A stretch of 64,000 nt of DNA, taken from the NCBI RefSeq assembly GCF_964275005.1, contig NW_027307670.1, positions 161,424-225,423 on the forward strand, in the 5' to 3' direction. Positions within the stretch are counted from its first letter, which is position 1. Every line of letters starts with the position of its first letter. Position numbers and translations under genes: made by a program. The DNA is from Diadema setosum. Lineage: Eukaryota; Echinodermata; Echinoidea; Diadematoida; Diadematidae. The notes under the pieces were generated by a model. The model was not told where the DNA came from. It saw only the letters and a list, made by a program, of their open reading frames with translations, and ran no database searches. Positions 24,017 to 35,818 of this stretch are shown here, one piece after another.

Positions 24017-26979
24017 TATACCCCTACCCACACGTAGTGTGTAGGGGGCTGGGGGTTATATAGGAATCACTCTGTGGGCTGGTGGCCGGGCGGTCGGTCC
24101 GTTGCAAAATCTTGTCGATTAAACTCCTCTCTCATTTTTTGAGCAATTGACCCCACATTTGGCATGTGTGACCGCTATTAAAGGTAGATGTGCAAGACAC
24201 CTTTTTCGTTAGTATCGCGTAATGCTCTGCCATGGCAACGGCATATTTTCATAAAAATTTGTGGATCAAACTACTCTCATTTTTTGAGCAATTAACCCCA
24301 AATTCAGCATGTGTGACCGCTATCAAAGGAAGATGTGCAAGACACCTTTTTCGTTAGCAGGCCTCTCGCATAATGCGTTGCCATGACAATGGCAAATCTT
24401 CGTAAAAACTTGTAGATCGAACTACTTTCTCATTTTTTTTAGCAATTAACTCTTTATGTGCCACGTTCGCACGTCCGTGCGCCAACTTCCGGCGCGCCAA
24501 CTTCGCATATTCTGCTCAACAAACAAATCCGCCGAAACCGATCGATAAATTTCAATTTCAATTTTCAATTTCAATTTCAATTTATTTTCATATTTCTCGA
24601 TGAAAAATTACATAAAATATAACAAAATTAAATGAAATACATGACATATATAGAATATTGCAAATATATAAAACATAATAGTGGTCGATCTGTTTAGTTT
24701 GGAATCTGTGAATGAATGCTAAAGAAATATGAAGGAACCTACTTAAAAGCGAGCTTGTTGAGTGTAGGTCCCGGTTAAAAACGAGTTTAAGATTAAGAAG
24801 GGGAGCACGGGTACATCGCTAATCCCGCGGTACAATCAAAGCGTTTCTCGCGCCTTTGTTCCTCTCACATACGGCTTGCATTCTATGTTGTGATCGACTA
24901 TCAAGCGGAGTTCCCAACTAGATTGGGATGTACATTTCAAGTTTCTGTCACTTTATGTGCAAAAGTCATGCCTTTACAGTAATGTAGCAACTGGTAATTC
25001 AAAAGAAAAATTGAAAATAGAATTGTTATACATTGTATATGGAAGCAAGGTTTGCTCACTATTATGTCCAGCTTAACAGAAATTTGTAGAAGTTATACAG
25101 ATTGGAAAAACAAAATTCTTTCTCAAAGCATGACTACCTTTGTGTCTCAGAATAAAGTGGCACACAGGGGGTTTCCACCATGGCGCATAAAGAGTTAACT
25201 CAAATTTGGCATGTGTGAATGCTAACACAGGCAGATGTGCACGACACCTTTTTCATGAGTATTTCATAATGCGTTGCCGTGGCAACGGCAGATTTTCATA
25301 AAAAATCTTACAAAATGTGAATCGAACTACTCTCTCAGTTTTGTAGCAATTCAGGTTGAATTTGAGATATGTGATCAATGTAATGTATAGTTGTGCAAAA
25401 CACCTTTGATGTGTGCGTTAAAAAATCTGTTACCTTAGCAACAGCATTTTGTTTTTACAAGTCATACAAAAATGTGTGGAAAAACCAAAGTCATTCAGTT
25501 TTTAAGCATTTGGCTAAAAAATTTGCACCTGTGACCAGTATGGTACGTAGATGTGCGTACTTACTCTTTCGTCATTGTTGATCGATGCGTTGCCATGGTT
25601 ACAGCAGTTTGAATGAAAATGATATGAAAATATTGAGGATTCCGATAACTCCCTCGGTCTTTGAGCATTTGGCTTGAAATTTGGCACATGTGACAACTAT
25701 AGTATATAGATGTGTAAACTTAATCTTTCGTCAGTGGTGATCAATGCGGTACCATGGTAACGGCTTATTTTGAATGGAAATGATACAGAAATATTGTGGA
25801 TACAGTTAACTCCTTCAGTCTTTGAGCATTTGTCTTGAAATTTTGCACATGCGACCACTATTGCGTATAGATGTGCAAACTTGATCTTTCGTCAGTGGTG
25901 AACAATGCGTTGCCATGGTAACAGCATCTTTTCACTAAAGCGCATACAAAAATATTGTGGATTCAGTTGACTACCTCAGTCTTTGAGCATTTAACTTGAA
26001 ATTTGGAAAATGTGACCCCTATAGCATTTAGATGTGCAAATTTAATCAGTCACTAGTGTTGAACAATGCGTTGCCATGGTAACAGCATTTTTTTCACCAA
26101 AAAAGCATATACAGATATTTTGAATTCTGCTAGCTCCCACAGTCTTTGAGCATTTAGCTTGAAATTTGGCACACCTGACCACTATGGTACGCAGATGTGC
26201 AAACTTAACCTTTTGTTGTTGATGATCGATGCGTTTCTATGGTAACAGCATATTTTGAATGAAAATCATACACAAATATTGTGGATTCAGGTAACTCCAT
26301 CAGTCTTTGAGCATTTGGCTTGAAATTTGGCACATGCAAACAATTAGTACAGAGAAATACAAACTTCATATTTCATCATTGTTGAACAATGTGTTGCCAT
26401 GGTAACATTGCATTTTGAATGAAAATCATGTAAACATTTCGATTCTCCTAACTCTCTCTGTTTTAGAGCATTTTTGCTTCAAATTTGCCGCATGTCACCT
26501 CTACATTACCTAGATGTTAAAAAAAAAACTTTTGTCAGTGTTGAAAATGTGTTGCAATGGTAACATTATACTAGTATTTTGAATATAAATGATACACTAA
26601 TATTATGTATTCAACTAAGTCCATCAGCCTTTTACCATTTCGCTTGAAATTTGGCACATGTGACAGCTATTGTGCAAACTTCATTTTTTTCCTAATGTCC
26701 AACATTGTGTTGCCATGGTAACAATTTTTAATGAAAGCAATAGAAATCGTCAGTTCATTTATCTTTCTCACTCAGTTTTTGAGCACTTGACTTGAGATGT
26801 GGGACATGTGACTTACAGTGAGCAATACATTTATTCACTGTTGAGTGCATTACCATGGTAACATTTTTTTTCCATTAAAAAGTAAAAAAAAAAATAAAAA
26901 ATTAAAAAAAATCCTGGTTGAGCTAATTCCCTCATTGTGTGGGGGTATATTAATCACAATGAGTGATAGTTCTAGTTTG
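24017..26979. repeat. X-box monomer array, copy 3
   Basis: The head is TATACCCCTACCCACACG and the tail is GAGTGATAGTTCTAGTTTG, with about sixteen monomers in the same order as copy 2. Palindrome sites include 25272, 25909, 26070, 26393 and 26708. Interrupted by the TTAA element at 24450-25194. Confidence 0.85.
24450..25194. mobile_element. TTAA-target TIR element inside X-box array 3
   Basis: TTAA flanks both sides (24446-24449 and 25195-25198). The ends CTCTTTATGTGCCA and TGGCGCATAAAGAG are inverted copies with one mismatch. Removing the insert and one TTAA restores the array phrase found in sister monomers. TTAA targets are used by piggyBac and Kolobok elements. At about 24546-24590 it holds an (ATTTCAA)n stretch, probably the 3' tail of a minus-strand LINE or SINE fragment. 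No transposase. Confidence 0.8.
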
Positions 26980-28539
26980 TTTGTTTTTTTATTGAGACAC
27001 ATGTCCTTTCGTTGGCGTTGATTAGGAAGTCAACTAGCCTCGAGTTCGATAAGTTGTCTAGCACACTCAAATAGGCGCACGAAACAATACACAATTAAGG
27101 TGCTTTAAGGTCTGTGTATTATGTTTGCTAACTGACCTAGTGATCAATTTCATTTTTATTTTCGATTCAAATGCAATTCTATCTCCATAACATATTTGTT
27201 GTTACACAAATTCAATGACAACAAAACGTACAATGTTTTACTAAAGAAATTCATATATTATGAAACTATTATTGCGTCCAAAATATTTGCGTTCGTGGAA
27301 AAGGAACCAACCCAAAAGACAAGCATGTATGAAAATTGGACACTCGATCCATTGAATTTACAGTACAATACAATTAATGTAAATGTACAGTACACACACA
27401 GGTACGAGACGCTCACAGTAAACAAGAACGTAGACAGGACAAAAAGTGAGACAAAGGGAAGGGACAGGTTAGACGGAGAAAGAAAGATGGAAGGAAGAAA
27501 AGAAGAAAAGGAAAAGAGTGGAGGAGGAGAAGACTACCGAGAGGAAACAAAACATACCTTGCTATTGCCTGACACTTCATTGACATGGGCAAGATAAGTA
27601 ACATAAAGTTTGCTTTGCATTCTACTCGCATAAAAATTGAATTCATGACGTTTTAAGCGCAATTCATTGAGAAATAGCTGAAAATTGCAGATGTGTGCGA
27701 TGTTATGTTCTACTTGATTCTACTTCAGTTCTATGTTTTTTAAACATTTTTTCAAGGAAATCATATATGACAAGTGTATCTAACAAGAGAATAAAAAAAT
27801 AATACATTCATGGTATCATAATCACAATCTTTTAAGTATAATCTTAATGAGATCAAGGAATCAACTATACACTTGTTTACGAATAAAGAGGAAGAAGAAA
27901 AAAAATACTGGAGCTTAACATCTTTAAGCATATATGCTTGTTGATGACAGCCTCAAAATTACTTAAAAAAGAAATGAGAAACATAATATGGTAATATTTC
28001 TACAAAATGGACAATTTCCCATTAAAATGCTCTGTCCTAACTTTTTGGGGAAAAGAAGGAAAAAGGAAAAGACATATGCATAGAAGTAATTAAAAAAAAT
28101 AAGTGCATTGGATGCAATGAAGTGTGCTTTTATTATTAAATGTACATCAATTAGAACGAATTGTTTGAATGTGTGAAGTCGTATGATTACTAATACATCT
28201 GATCATATTCATGAAGTGGTTGTAAACATGCATGTGTTTATATTAAATGTGTTTTTGTGTGTGTTTGTGTGTGTGTGTGCGTCACGCGAGTATGTGCGTG
28301 TGTTAATACACCATAATTTGTTTCATTGTTTCATTTTTTATTTCTTTCTTGATAGTAGTAACAGCCGGAATGGTACGAATATAGTAATCATAAATCCTTA
28401 TTGCAATACATTAGCATTAACTCGTGAACTGTCTGTGAAATACAAAATCATTAAGATACCACTGGTGTTAGGTGGTGATTGTTTTTTAGCAAGAAAAGAG
28501 TGGTACTGGTGTATTGTTCCTTTCAGCTGCTATAAAAAT
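26980..28539. other. Unassigned stretch with small GT microsatellite
   Basis: AT-rich DNA with a GT repeat at 28255-28280 and a 133-residue frame (27196-27597) ending in a Lys/Glu/Arg-rich purine run. No domain was recognised and no splice context supports it, so it is not called as a gene. Confidence 0.4.
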
Positions 28540-28740
28540 GGATATTTTCGCGCAACTAATTTTTCGCGCTTGACCGGGTAAGAAGAGTTTCGCATGTTTT
28601 TAATTCCGCGGAATCAAGACATCAACTACTGGGACATATGGCATGCAAAAATTTACGCGTGTTTTTATTTTCGCGCTAGCTTCTGGTTGCGCGAAATGCG
28701 CGAAAATTTCAACACCGCGAAATTTTCCACAATTACAGTA
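28540..28740. repeat. GCGAAAATT-rich repeat
   Basis: Repeated TTTTCGCGC, GCGCGAAAAT and ACACCGCGAAATTTTCC words on both strands, characteristic of a short dispersed palindromic element. Ends not defined. Confidence 0.5.
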
Positions 28741-29440
28741 CGTCGGTGATTCTAGAATGACCTTATATTGACCTACTTAACGTAGTAGATTCGAGATGGA
28801 CGCAGGACTTCAAGCTTTTTTGCACACGACACGCAGAATTTACGTCGCAGATCTCACTCCGTCCTCAATCGAAAGCTCCTTTTTAACCTTTTTGAATCAC
28901 CGACGCAGGTGAAGGGAACAATGGCGTTGATGACGTGATACGCACATTTGACAATAGCAGCGCGCTCACACCACTCGAAATTACGCGTGAGAAAGTTCAC
29001 TTGAGGCGGGGTTTCACTGACTGCATGCATAAATTATTGACGTCAGCCATACATTCCCCAATCATGATGAAGCAAAACACGCCCCACGCCCATTTGCACC
29101 TGGGACAGCCCACTCGGCTGAGCTGCTCCGTTGCAGATTTTCGAAAGCGCTTTTTATGGTCAACGGAGTGATGGACGCGGACAGTCCGCGTGGGTTGCTT
29201 TGTGCGTCCCAGATTTCACTGCGTCCTCAATCGAAAGCTCCCTACTGCCGATAGAGACAACAGCAAAGCCTGCAAACTGGGTCACACAGCGCCCTTCTCT
29301 ATCACTGCCTTCGCGCACTTACCTTTGCCCATTGTCTTTTACGCGTCAGTGGTGTGGTTCGCGCGCTGTTGTTGTTGTGCTCCAAAGAGGTGAAGGACCT
29401 CTTCGCAGAGGCCTCGCTGTAGCGATGTGCGCATTGCATG
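28741..29440. repeat. Diverged direct duplication
   Basis: TCACTCCGTCCTCAATCGAAAGCTCC near 28853 recurs with one change near 29216, each preceded by a GGACGC word and a CAGAT word. The flanking sequence is GC-richer than its surroundings. No gene was identified. Confidence 0.5.
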
Positions 29441-29473
29441 ATGGGATATAAAAACTCGAGATTCTAATCCCGA

Positions 29474-29672
29474 CCGTTCACACGTACCATCGCGGGGCCA
29501 ATTATCCCGCTAATTGATGAACCAGCGCAAGATTTCTTGAGATTAGCATCGCGATGCTTATCCCGCTAATTTTCGGGTTTTTTCTGTCCACACGTGCAAA
29601 AAACTCGGGATGACGATCGCGATGCAAATCTCGAGATTTGTATCCCGCTAATTGGTGTACGTGTGAACCCGG
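29474..29672. mobile_element. Foldback MITE with GTTCACACGTAC ends
   Basis: CCGTTCACACGTACC at the left is answered by GGTGTACGTGTGAACCCGG at the right. Inside, ATCCCGCTAATT occurs three times and CTCGAGATT and GCATCGCGATGC add further dyad symmetry. Non-coding. Confidence 0.65.
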
Positions 29673-31811
29673 CTACTAGCACGCGCGCAGAATGAAAAAC
29701 TGATGCATGGTTGCTTTAACACCATTGTCTAGCCATGTCTACACCTATCCAAAAACTTGTAGTTATACTAACTACGAGCGCAAAAATGCGTTCCCCTAAC
29801 CACGACAAAACTTCGATGCCGTTCACACCTACATGCAGTTAGCAAAACCTCGAGGTAAAGATAACTACGATAGAAAATAAAGGGCGCCTAGTTTGCACAT
29901 AGGGTTGCGCACTATTGTGGAAAAAAAAAACTGAGCGTCGTGGTTAACAAAACTCCGTTCACATCTGTCATAGTTTAAGCGCGCTGCCACAGCGCGCTTA
30001 AACTACGCGCTTAAACCACGACAACACCCTAAGAAATCTTGTGGTGTTGTCGTGGTGTCTTCACCTTAAGGTTTTGTCGTGGTTTTCTAAACTACATGGC
30101 CCGTATTCTGCTAAAAACTTAGACCCGAGTTTAAACCCACGCCTGGGTCTAAAGTGGGTTTTTGGGGCTTAAACCTGGGTTTAAACCACCAGTTTAGACC
30201 CAGGTTTAAACCCAGGTTTAATTTGTATTCTGCTAAGTCCAGCTGTGGCCTAAATAGGGTTTAAATTAAACCTACCCAGGAGGAGGTTTATTTCGAGTTT
30301 AAATCGAGTCTATTACGATGACTGGTAAGGGTACCAGCACACAGATCAATGCCAATGGCACAAAACGAGTGGCTGGTTGGATACAGCAGCTAAGCAGCTT
30401 GCCGGCCACACGCGTGTACACACGAGATACGCCTACTACTAGATCTAGTACTTGTACACTTAGAAGAGACTCGAGATCTACTAGTAACACGTTAAATGTT
30501 AGAAATACTACTACCTGTACTAATACGAATAGTCTTAGACTTTAAGATGAAAATAACATGAAGACTAGACCAAGAACTCAATGTAGGACTAGAGGGTAGA
30601 GCCTGAGGTCGATTTGGCATCCAGATAGACTAGATCGAGAACCTAGATCGTAGGACTAACGTTAGGACTAGGAGTAGGGTCCTACTAACGTTAGTAGAAC
30701 CTATTCGAATAGCTAGAGTACATTATTGTAACGTTAGGACTAACATATAGTAGATTCTATTAAAAGTTAGGTTAGTGTGGTACGGTAGGTAAAATCTAAC
30801 TGTTACTTCTAATATCGAGACAGGGTTGATATAGGCCTAGATCTATTTCTAAATCTTAGAATGGTTTCCATTTTTATAAACTGACAATCTTAACAGAAAA
30901 GCTTTTATTCAATTTCCTACCTCAAAGTCCTGGTTTGATCAATCGCCAATCCATATCGAACTCACGATTCAATCGACATAAAAAGCCATGTCCCATCCAG
31001 CCCACACAGCAACCGTGCCGCCCGCCGGCGCGGCGCGATGGCTCTGCTGGTACTGAGCATTAAAAGCTAGCTAGCTAGGAACATAATAGCGCTACGCTAT
31101 ACGCTTACCATGTATCCTGTGATGTGCGTCGCACACGTACACAAACTGTACAGTAATGTAGTGCTTCACGAGACGTCGCAAGCAAAAATACAGCATGCCC
31201 TTACTCGACATAAATACCCGTAAAAACTATTCAAAATCCAAGAAATTCACGCTCATGTGGCTGATACACTGCCAATAATAAATTTAAGTGGATTTGTGGA
31301 GAGAAAAGTACTCAGAGAGGGAGAATTTCTTCTTCCATAGAGGGCACCATGGTGGCTTGACCCAAGACTATTTTGGGTTTAATTTAAACCCGAAATAGAC
31401 TTGGGTTTAGTTTCAGTTTCAGTTTAGTTTATTTTGCACCAAGCATTAAAAATATACAGAGCAAACAATAAAAACATGAATGTACAAAATGAGATACAAA
31501 AGAGAAAAATTCATAAGACATAGGACATACAATTAGAAATAATGTGGCGGTATGACTACATACAAAGACAATGCCCTTGGAGGGGGAAGCAGCAAGAAAG
31601 GAAAAGCCCTTGTGGGTAGCTGACCCATTGTACTGTAACATACATATACCTTAGACAGATTTAAGGAAAAGAAATGACAGTTAAGTTGACAAAACGGAAC
31701 AAGTCAAAACAATGCAATCATTACAAAAGAAAACTACTGAGATATGGACGATAACAACACAGAAAAACAGCAACAACAAAAATACAAATACAAATACAAA
31801 TACGCCTTGAA

Positions 31812-34800
31812 TTAACTACGTTTGTAATCTTCCAGTAAAAAGTGTTTATATTTGATTTTGAAATTATTTATAGATTTTGATGCTTTAATTTCTCTAGGGA
31901 TAGAATACCATATATGAGGACCCTGATATATAACTGAATTTTTAAAAAATGAGGTGCGCATGTGATATAAATGATAGTTTGCAGAATTTCTTGTTCCGTA
32001 ATCATGAATAGTGCTGTTCAGCGAAAAATAATCTAAAAGGGATTCTGGAAGTAACTTTTTGTAACATAGATACATAAAAATACCCAACTGTAAAAGATAA
32101 ATATCATAGAATTGCAGCATCTTATACAATTGAAAGATTGGTTTTGAATGGGCAAGATATGAAGCATGGTGTACAATACGTATTGCACGTTTTTGCAAGA
32201 CACAAACTCTGTTCAACTGGGTTTTTGATGCATTGCCCCAAATTATGATCCCGTATGACAAATGTGGTAAAACAATTGAATTATAAATCATTTTTAAAAA
32301 CACTTTAGGCATTGACTTTAATTTATACATAACACCAATATTCTTTGCCAACACATTACAGACGTTATTTACATGAGCATTCCAGGTAACATTTTCATCA
32401 AGTATCAATCCTAAAAACTTCAAAGCCGACACACGTTTTACCTGAGAGGCACAGATATTGACAGAAAATTTATCAATATTACATTTTCTCTTGGTAAATA
32501 ACATATAATTAGTTTTTTGAACATTAATTGTAAGTTTATTTGAATAAAACCACTTTGTCATCAGAGTAAGTTCTTGATTCAAAATAATTTGTAACTCTAG
32601 GATATTCTTGTGTGAAAAAAATATGCTCGTATCATCGGCAAAAAGAATAAGCTTTAAAGTTCCAGAAACATTAAAAATGTCATTGATATATAACAAAAAT
32701 AATAAAGGTCCCAAAATTGAGCCCTGGGGCACTCCACATCTTATGCCTAAATTAAACGATTTATCATTACAGATGCTTACATATTGTTTACGTTCACACA
32801 AATAACTCTTAAGTAATTGTAATGGTAATCCTCTAATTCCATATGCATATGATTTATGTACCAATATACTATGATCAAGCGTGTCGAACGCCTTACTTAA
32901 ATCAAGAAATACACCAATCATATATTCTTTATTCTCAATCGCAGTTACAACTTCATGCACAAAATTCACCATTGCAGATGATGTGGAGTGCCCCGGCCTG
33001 AAACCATATTGATTTTCGTGTATTATATTGCACTGTGTAAGAAAATTAAAAAGACGATTGTATATACACTTTTCTAATATTTTTGAAAATACTGGCAAGA
33101 CTGAAATTGGCCGATAATTAGAAACGAGTTCCGGGCTTCCACTTTTATACACAGGAATCACTCTAGCAATTTTCATATTTTCTGGGAAAATACCAAATTC
33201 AAAACACTTATTAAATATCAAACTCAAACATTTTGCTATCACATGTATAACTCTCTTTACAACTTTTATGTGAATATCATCATATCCGGCACTGGTAATT
33301 GATTTCAAGTTGCAGACTATGTCTATAATTTCTTTCTCAGTAACAGGGTTAAAATAAATAGTGCGTTCATTTACTTTGACATATTGCATGAAATTATCAG
33401 TAACATCTAGTGTAAACTTTGAATTCAAATCATATCCAATATCAACGAAGTACTTATTCATAACATCACATATTTCTTTCTTATCAGATACTTTCTCACA
33501 ATTCTTTAATATTCCATTGCACTTGAATGTGTTATTTTCTTTACCCATTGCTTTATTTATAATATTCCAAGTTTGTTTTGTACTTCCATTACATTTGTTT
33601 ATCTGTCCGACATAATATTGTTTTTTGGCAAGTTTAATCATATTTGTAACTTTGTTTCGACATCTCTTATACACAGTCTCACGATGTTCACTCGGATTCT
33701 TTACAAATAATCTATACAAACGGCACTTTCTTTTACACAACTTACGAATTTCATATGTTATCCATGGTTTACCTTTCTTAAGTTCTTTTTTGTAACACAC
33801 CCTTTTAGGAAAACAAAAATTGTAAACATTTGAAAACTTAATCAAAAAATCATTATACATACTATTAACATCATTTGCGTCAGGTGACCATTCCACATTC
33901 TCCATCATACGTACACACAGAGTGATAGTGGTCTCATTGATATCCCGCTTTTCATAAATTGTCTTGCTTTGGGACTTGATGCTATTATCAGAAATACAAA
34001 ATACGGGTAAATGATCAGATATATCTGTAAAAAGGGCTCCTGAATGAATAACACAAGTGTCATTTGTAAGTACATTATCCAAAAGAGTGGCAATTTGTTT
34101 TGTGATTCGCGTGGGGCATTGTACTGAAGGGAACAGGGAGTACAACATATTATCTAAAAATTCATTAACATCTTGCACTTTACCAGCATTCAATAAATTT
34201 ATGTTAAAATCACCCATCAAATATAATATTTTCGTTTCGTTATGTACAACGTCTAAAATATGAGATAAGTAAAAACGAAACTCATCAGTACTTTGATTTG
34301 GAGGTCGGTAAACAACACCAACTATTGACGAACTCTTATAATTTTCAATTTCCACAAAAATACTTTCAATGAAATCGTTGTTTACATCTAAATCAACGCG
34401 TCTCTTACATTCTATATCATTTAATACATACACACCAACTCCTCCTCCACGCTTAGTTTTTCTATGATTTTCCTCAAATTTATAATTATCAATATTATAC
34501 AAAAACAATGGAATATTCTCATGAAACCACGTTTCAGTTATGCCTACAATAGAGGGTTGTACAGATAAAGAGTCTAAAAACAATGTAACCTCATCATAGT
34601 TATGACATAAACTGCGGGTATTTACATGTACACAAAATATCTTATCATGACGTTGTTTGAATTCAAAATTACTATCTAAAAACTTATTAAATTCATCAAT
34701 TGTCAAATATCCCTGTGAGAAGACACTCTCCTCAGAGTCAGAAGGAGTTAGATAATCCTTAAGAATACTTAAATCAACATTGTCAAGGCGCTGAAAATGA

Positions 34801-34847
34801 CGGTAATTATTCTTACTGGACATTACAATGAAACAACAAAAATACAA
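31812..34847 (-). CDS. LINE D ORF2: endonuclease and reverse transcriptase
   Basis: 1,011 residues. The first part is an apurinic/apyrimidinic-type endonuclease that nicks the target: NTRSL near residue 76, ETWF near 104, GDFN near 212 and SDHLPVF near 278. The reverse transcriptase follows: NYRPISVLP, LDLSKAFDTLDH, GVPQGSILGPLLFLLYIND and the catalytic FADD near residue 736. The C-terminal part (WGNAS, RAIRIV, YGTRN) is the thumb region seen in CR1/L2-group elements. The second Met (residue 9, followed by SSKNNYR) may be the true start. All key residues are present. Together with ORF1 it would carry out target-primed reverse transcription of its own RNA. Confidence 0.93.
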   Translation of the reverse strand: MYFCCFIVMSSKNNYRHFQRLDNVDLSILKDYLTPSDSEESVFSQGYLTIDEFNKFLDSNFEFKQRHDKIFCVHVNTRSLCHNYDEVTLFLDSLSVQPSIVGITETWFHENIPLFLYNIDNYKFEENHRKTKRGGGVGVYVLNDIECKRRVDLDVNNDFIESIFVEIENYKSSSIVGVVYRPPNQSTDEFRFYLSHILDVVHNETKILYLMGDFNINLLNAGKVQDVNEFLDNMLYSLFPSVQCPTRITKQIATLLDNVLTNDTCVIHSGALFTDISDHLPVFCISDNSIKSQSKTIYEKRDINETTITLCVRMMENVEWSPDANDVNSMYNDFLIKFSNVYNFCFPKRVCYKKELKKGKPWITYEIRKLCKRKCRLYRLFVKNPSEHRETVYKRCRNKVTNMIKLAKKQYYVGQINKCNGSTKQTWNIINKAMGKENNTFKCNGILKNCEKVSDKKEICDVMNKYFVDIGYDLNSKFTLDVTDNFMQYVKVNERTIYFNPVTEKEIIDIVCNLKSITSAGYDDIHIKVVKRVIHVIAKCLSLIFNKCFEFGIFPENMKIARVIPVYKSGSPELVSNYRPISVLPVFSKILEKCIYNRLFNFLTQCNIIHENQYGFRPGHSTSSAMVNFVHEVVTAIENKEYMIGVFLDLSKAFDTLDHSILVHKSYAYGIRGLPLQLLKSYLCERKQYVSICNDKSFNLGIRCGVPQGSILGPLLFLLYINDIFNVSGTLKLILFADDTSIFFSHKNILELQIILNQELTLMTKWFYSNKLTINVQKTNYMLFTKRKCNIDKFSVNICASQVKRVSALKFLGLILDENVTWNAHVNNVCNVLAKNIGVMYKLKSMPKVFLKMIYNSIVLPHLSYGIIIWGNASKTQLNRVCVLQKRAIRIVHHASYLAHSKPIFQLYKMLQFYDIYLLQLGIFMYLCYKKLLPESLLDYFSLNSTIHDYGTRNSANYHLYHMRTSFFKNSVIYQGPHIWYSIPREIKASKSINNFKIKYKHFLLEDYKRS

Positions 34848-35164
34848 ACATAACTACAGAATGGTTGAAATAACTATCACACTATTGGCAAATTGAGGAG
34901 AAACAAAGAAAAACAACGCAAAAATTAAAATGGTATAGACCTAGATCGTATTATGATTGTAGTCAAGAGCAAAGAAACACCTGGAGAAATAACCATTCAA
35001 TTATTTCATTAGACACTAGACTTGTGAGATATAAGTGGTAGTATTTAAGTTCGGATCGTTTATATTGTCAAACATAGAAATCAATCATAGAAATCAATCA
35101 TCAGAACCAGGTTTACATAGAATCGGCAATCTATTAATTACTTCATATTATGTTGGGTGGATCT

Positions 35165-35818
35165 TCAGAGCTTTTGCAAGTCAATCTTGCTGTAGATTCT
35201 TTTTGTGATTGTTTTCCCATTTGATGCCCTCATGGAAATGGTGATCCTGCCGTCAATGGTCCAAGCTGACAGGACCTTTGTATTTGGTCTTTTCATTTCA
35301 GCGAAGGCATCCCAGAGAAGTGCACGATTCGTGTCAGTAAGATCCTCATATATGCTGATTCCGCTTTTTTGTTCCTTTAGTTTTTTTCTGTTTCTCAGCA
35401 GGGCCTGTCGATGACGATACGTTGCCAGTTTGACGATGATCGCACGCGGTTTGGGTGTAGTACCATCAGGTGGTGGGTGTCGACGACTGATGCGATGACA
35501 TCGATCAATGTCTCCTTGTTGAAGGCCAATTCCCAGGTTGTTATTGGCGATGCGAAGAACAACGTCGTCCGTCCTCTCTTGTGCATTTTCTGGGACACCA
35601 TGAATACGGAGACAATTCCGGCGAGAATACTGCTCCAGGTTATTCAACTGTGAGTGTAGATTTGAGATGGCATCTTTGTTTTGCACTTCCTTTGTCTTCA
35701 ATGCTGCAATTTCTTGCTCAGATTCCACCACTTTTGTTTGCAGGTCCATGATGAGTCCCTCCTGCTTTTCCAGACGATCACTAAGTTCACATAGTTTCTT
35801 TGTGATTATCTCGGTCAC
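35165..35818 (-). CDS. LINE D ORF1: coiled-coil RNA-binding protein
   Basis: 217 residues. Residues ~1-75 form a heptad-rich coiled coil (KLCELSDRLEKQEGLIMDLQ). Next comes LEQYSRRNCLRIHGVPE, the hallmark of L1-type ORF1 proteins, then an RRM-like and C-terminal domain (DRCHRISRRH, RAIIVKLATYRHR, ISIYEDLT). Family members coat LINE RNA and act as trimers and nucleic-acid chaperones. A Met-rich basic C terminus ends the ORF. The spacing to ORF2 (317 bp) is normal for two-ORF LINEs. Confidence 0.9.
   Translation of the reverse strand: MTEIITKKLCELSDRLEKQEGLIMDLQTKVVESEQEIAALKTKEVQNKDAISNLHSQLNNLEQYSRRNCLRIHGVPENAQERTDDVVLRIANNNLGIGLQQGDIDRCHRISRRHPPPDGTTPKPRAIIVKLATYRHRQALLRNRKKLKEQKSGISIYEDLTDTNRALLWDAFAEMKRPNTKVLSAWTIDGRITISMRASNGKTITKRIYSKIDLQKL

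Noticed and set aside
27196..27597. 133-residue plus-strand frame
   Set aside because: No recognisable domain; the end is a purine-rich low-complexity run and there is no supporting splice or context evidence.
30318..30545. 75-residue Thr/Arg-rich frame
   Set aside because: Short and of low complexity, inside a TIR element.
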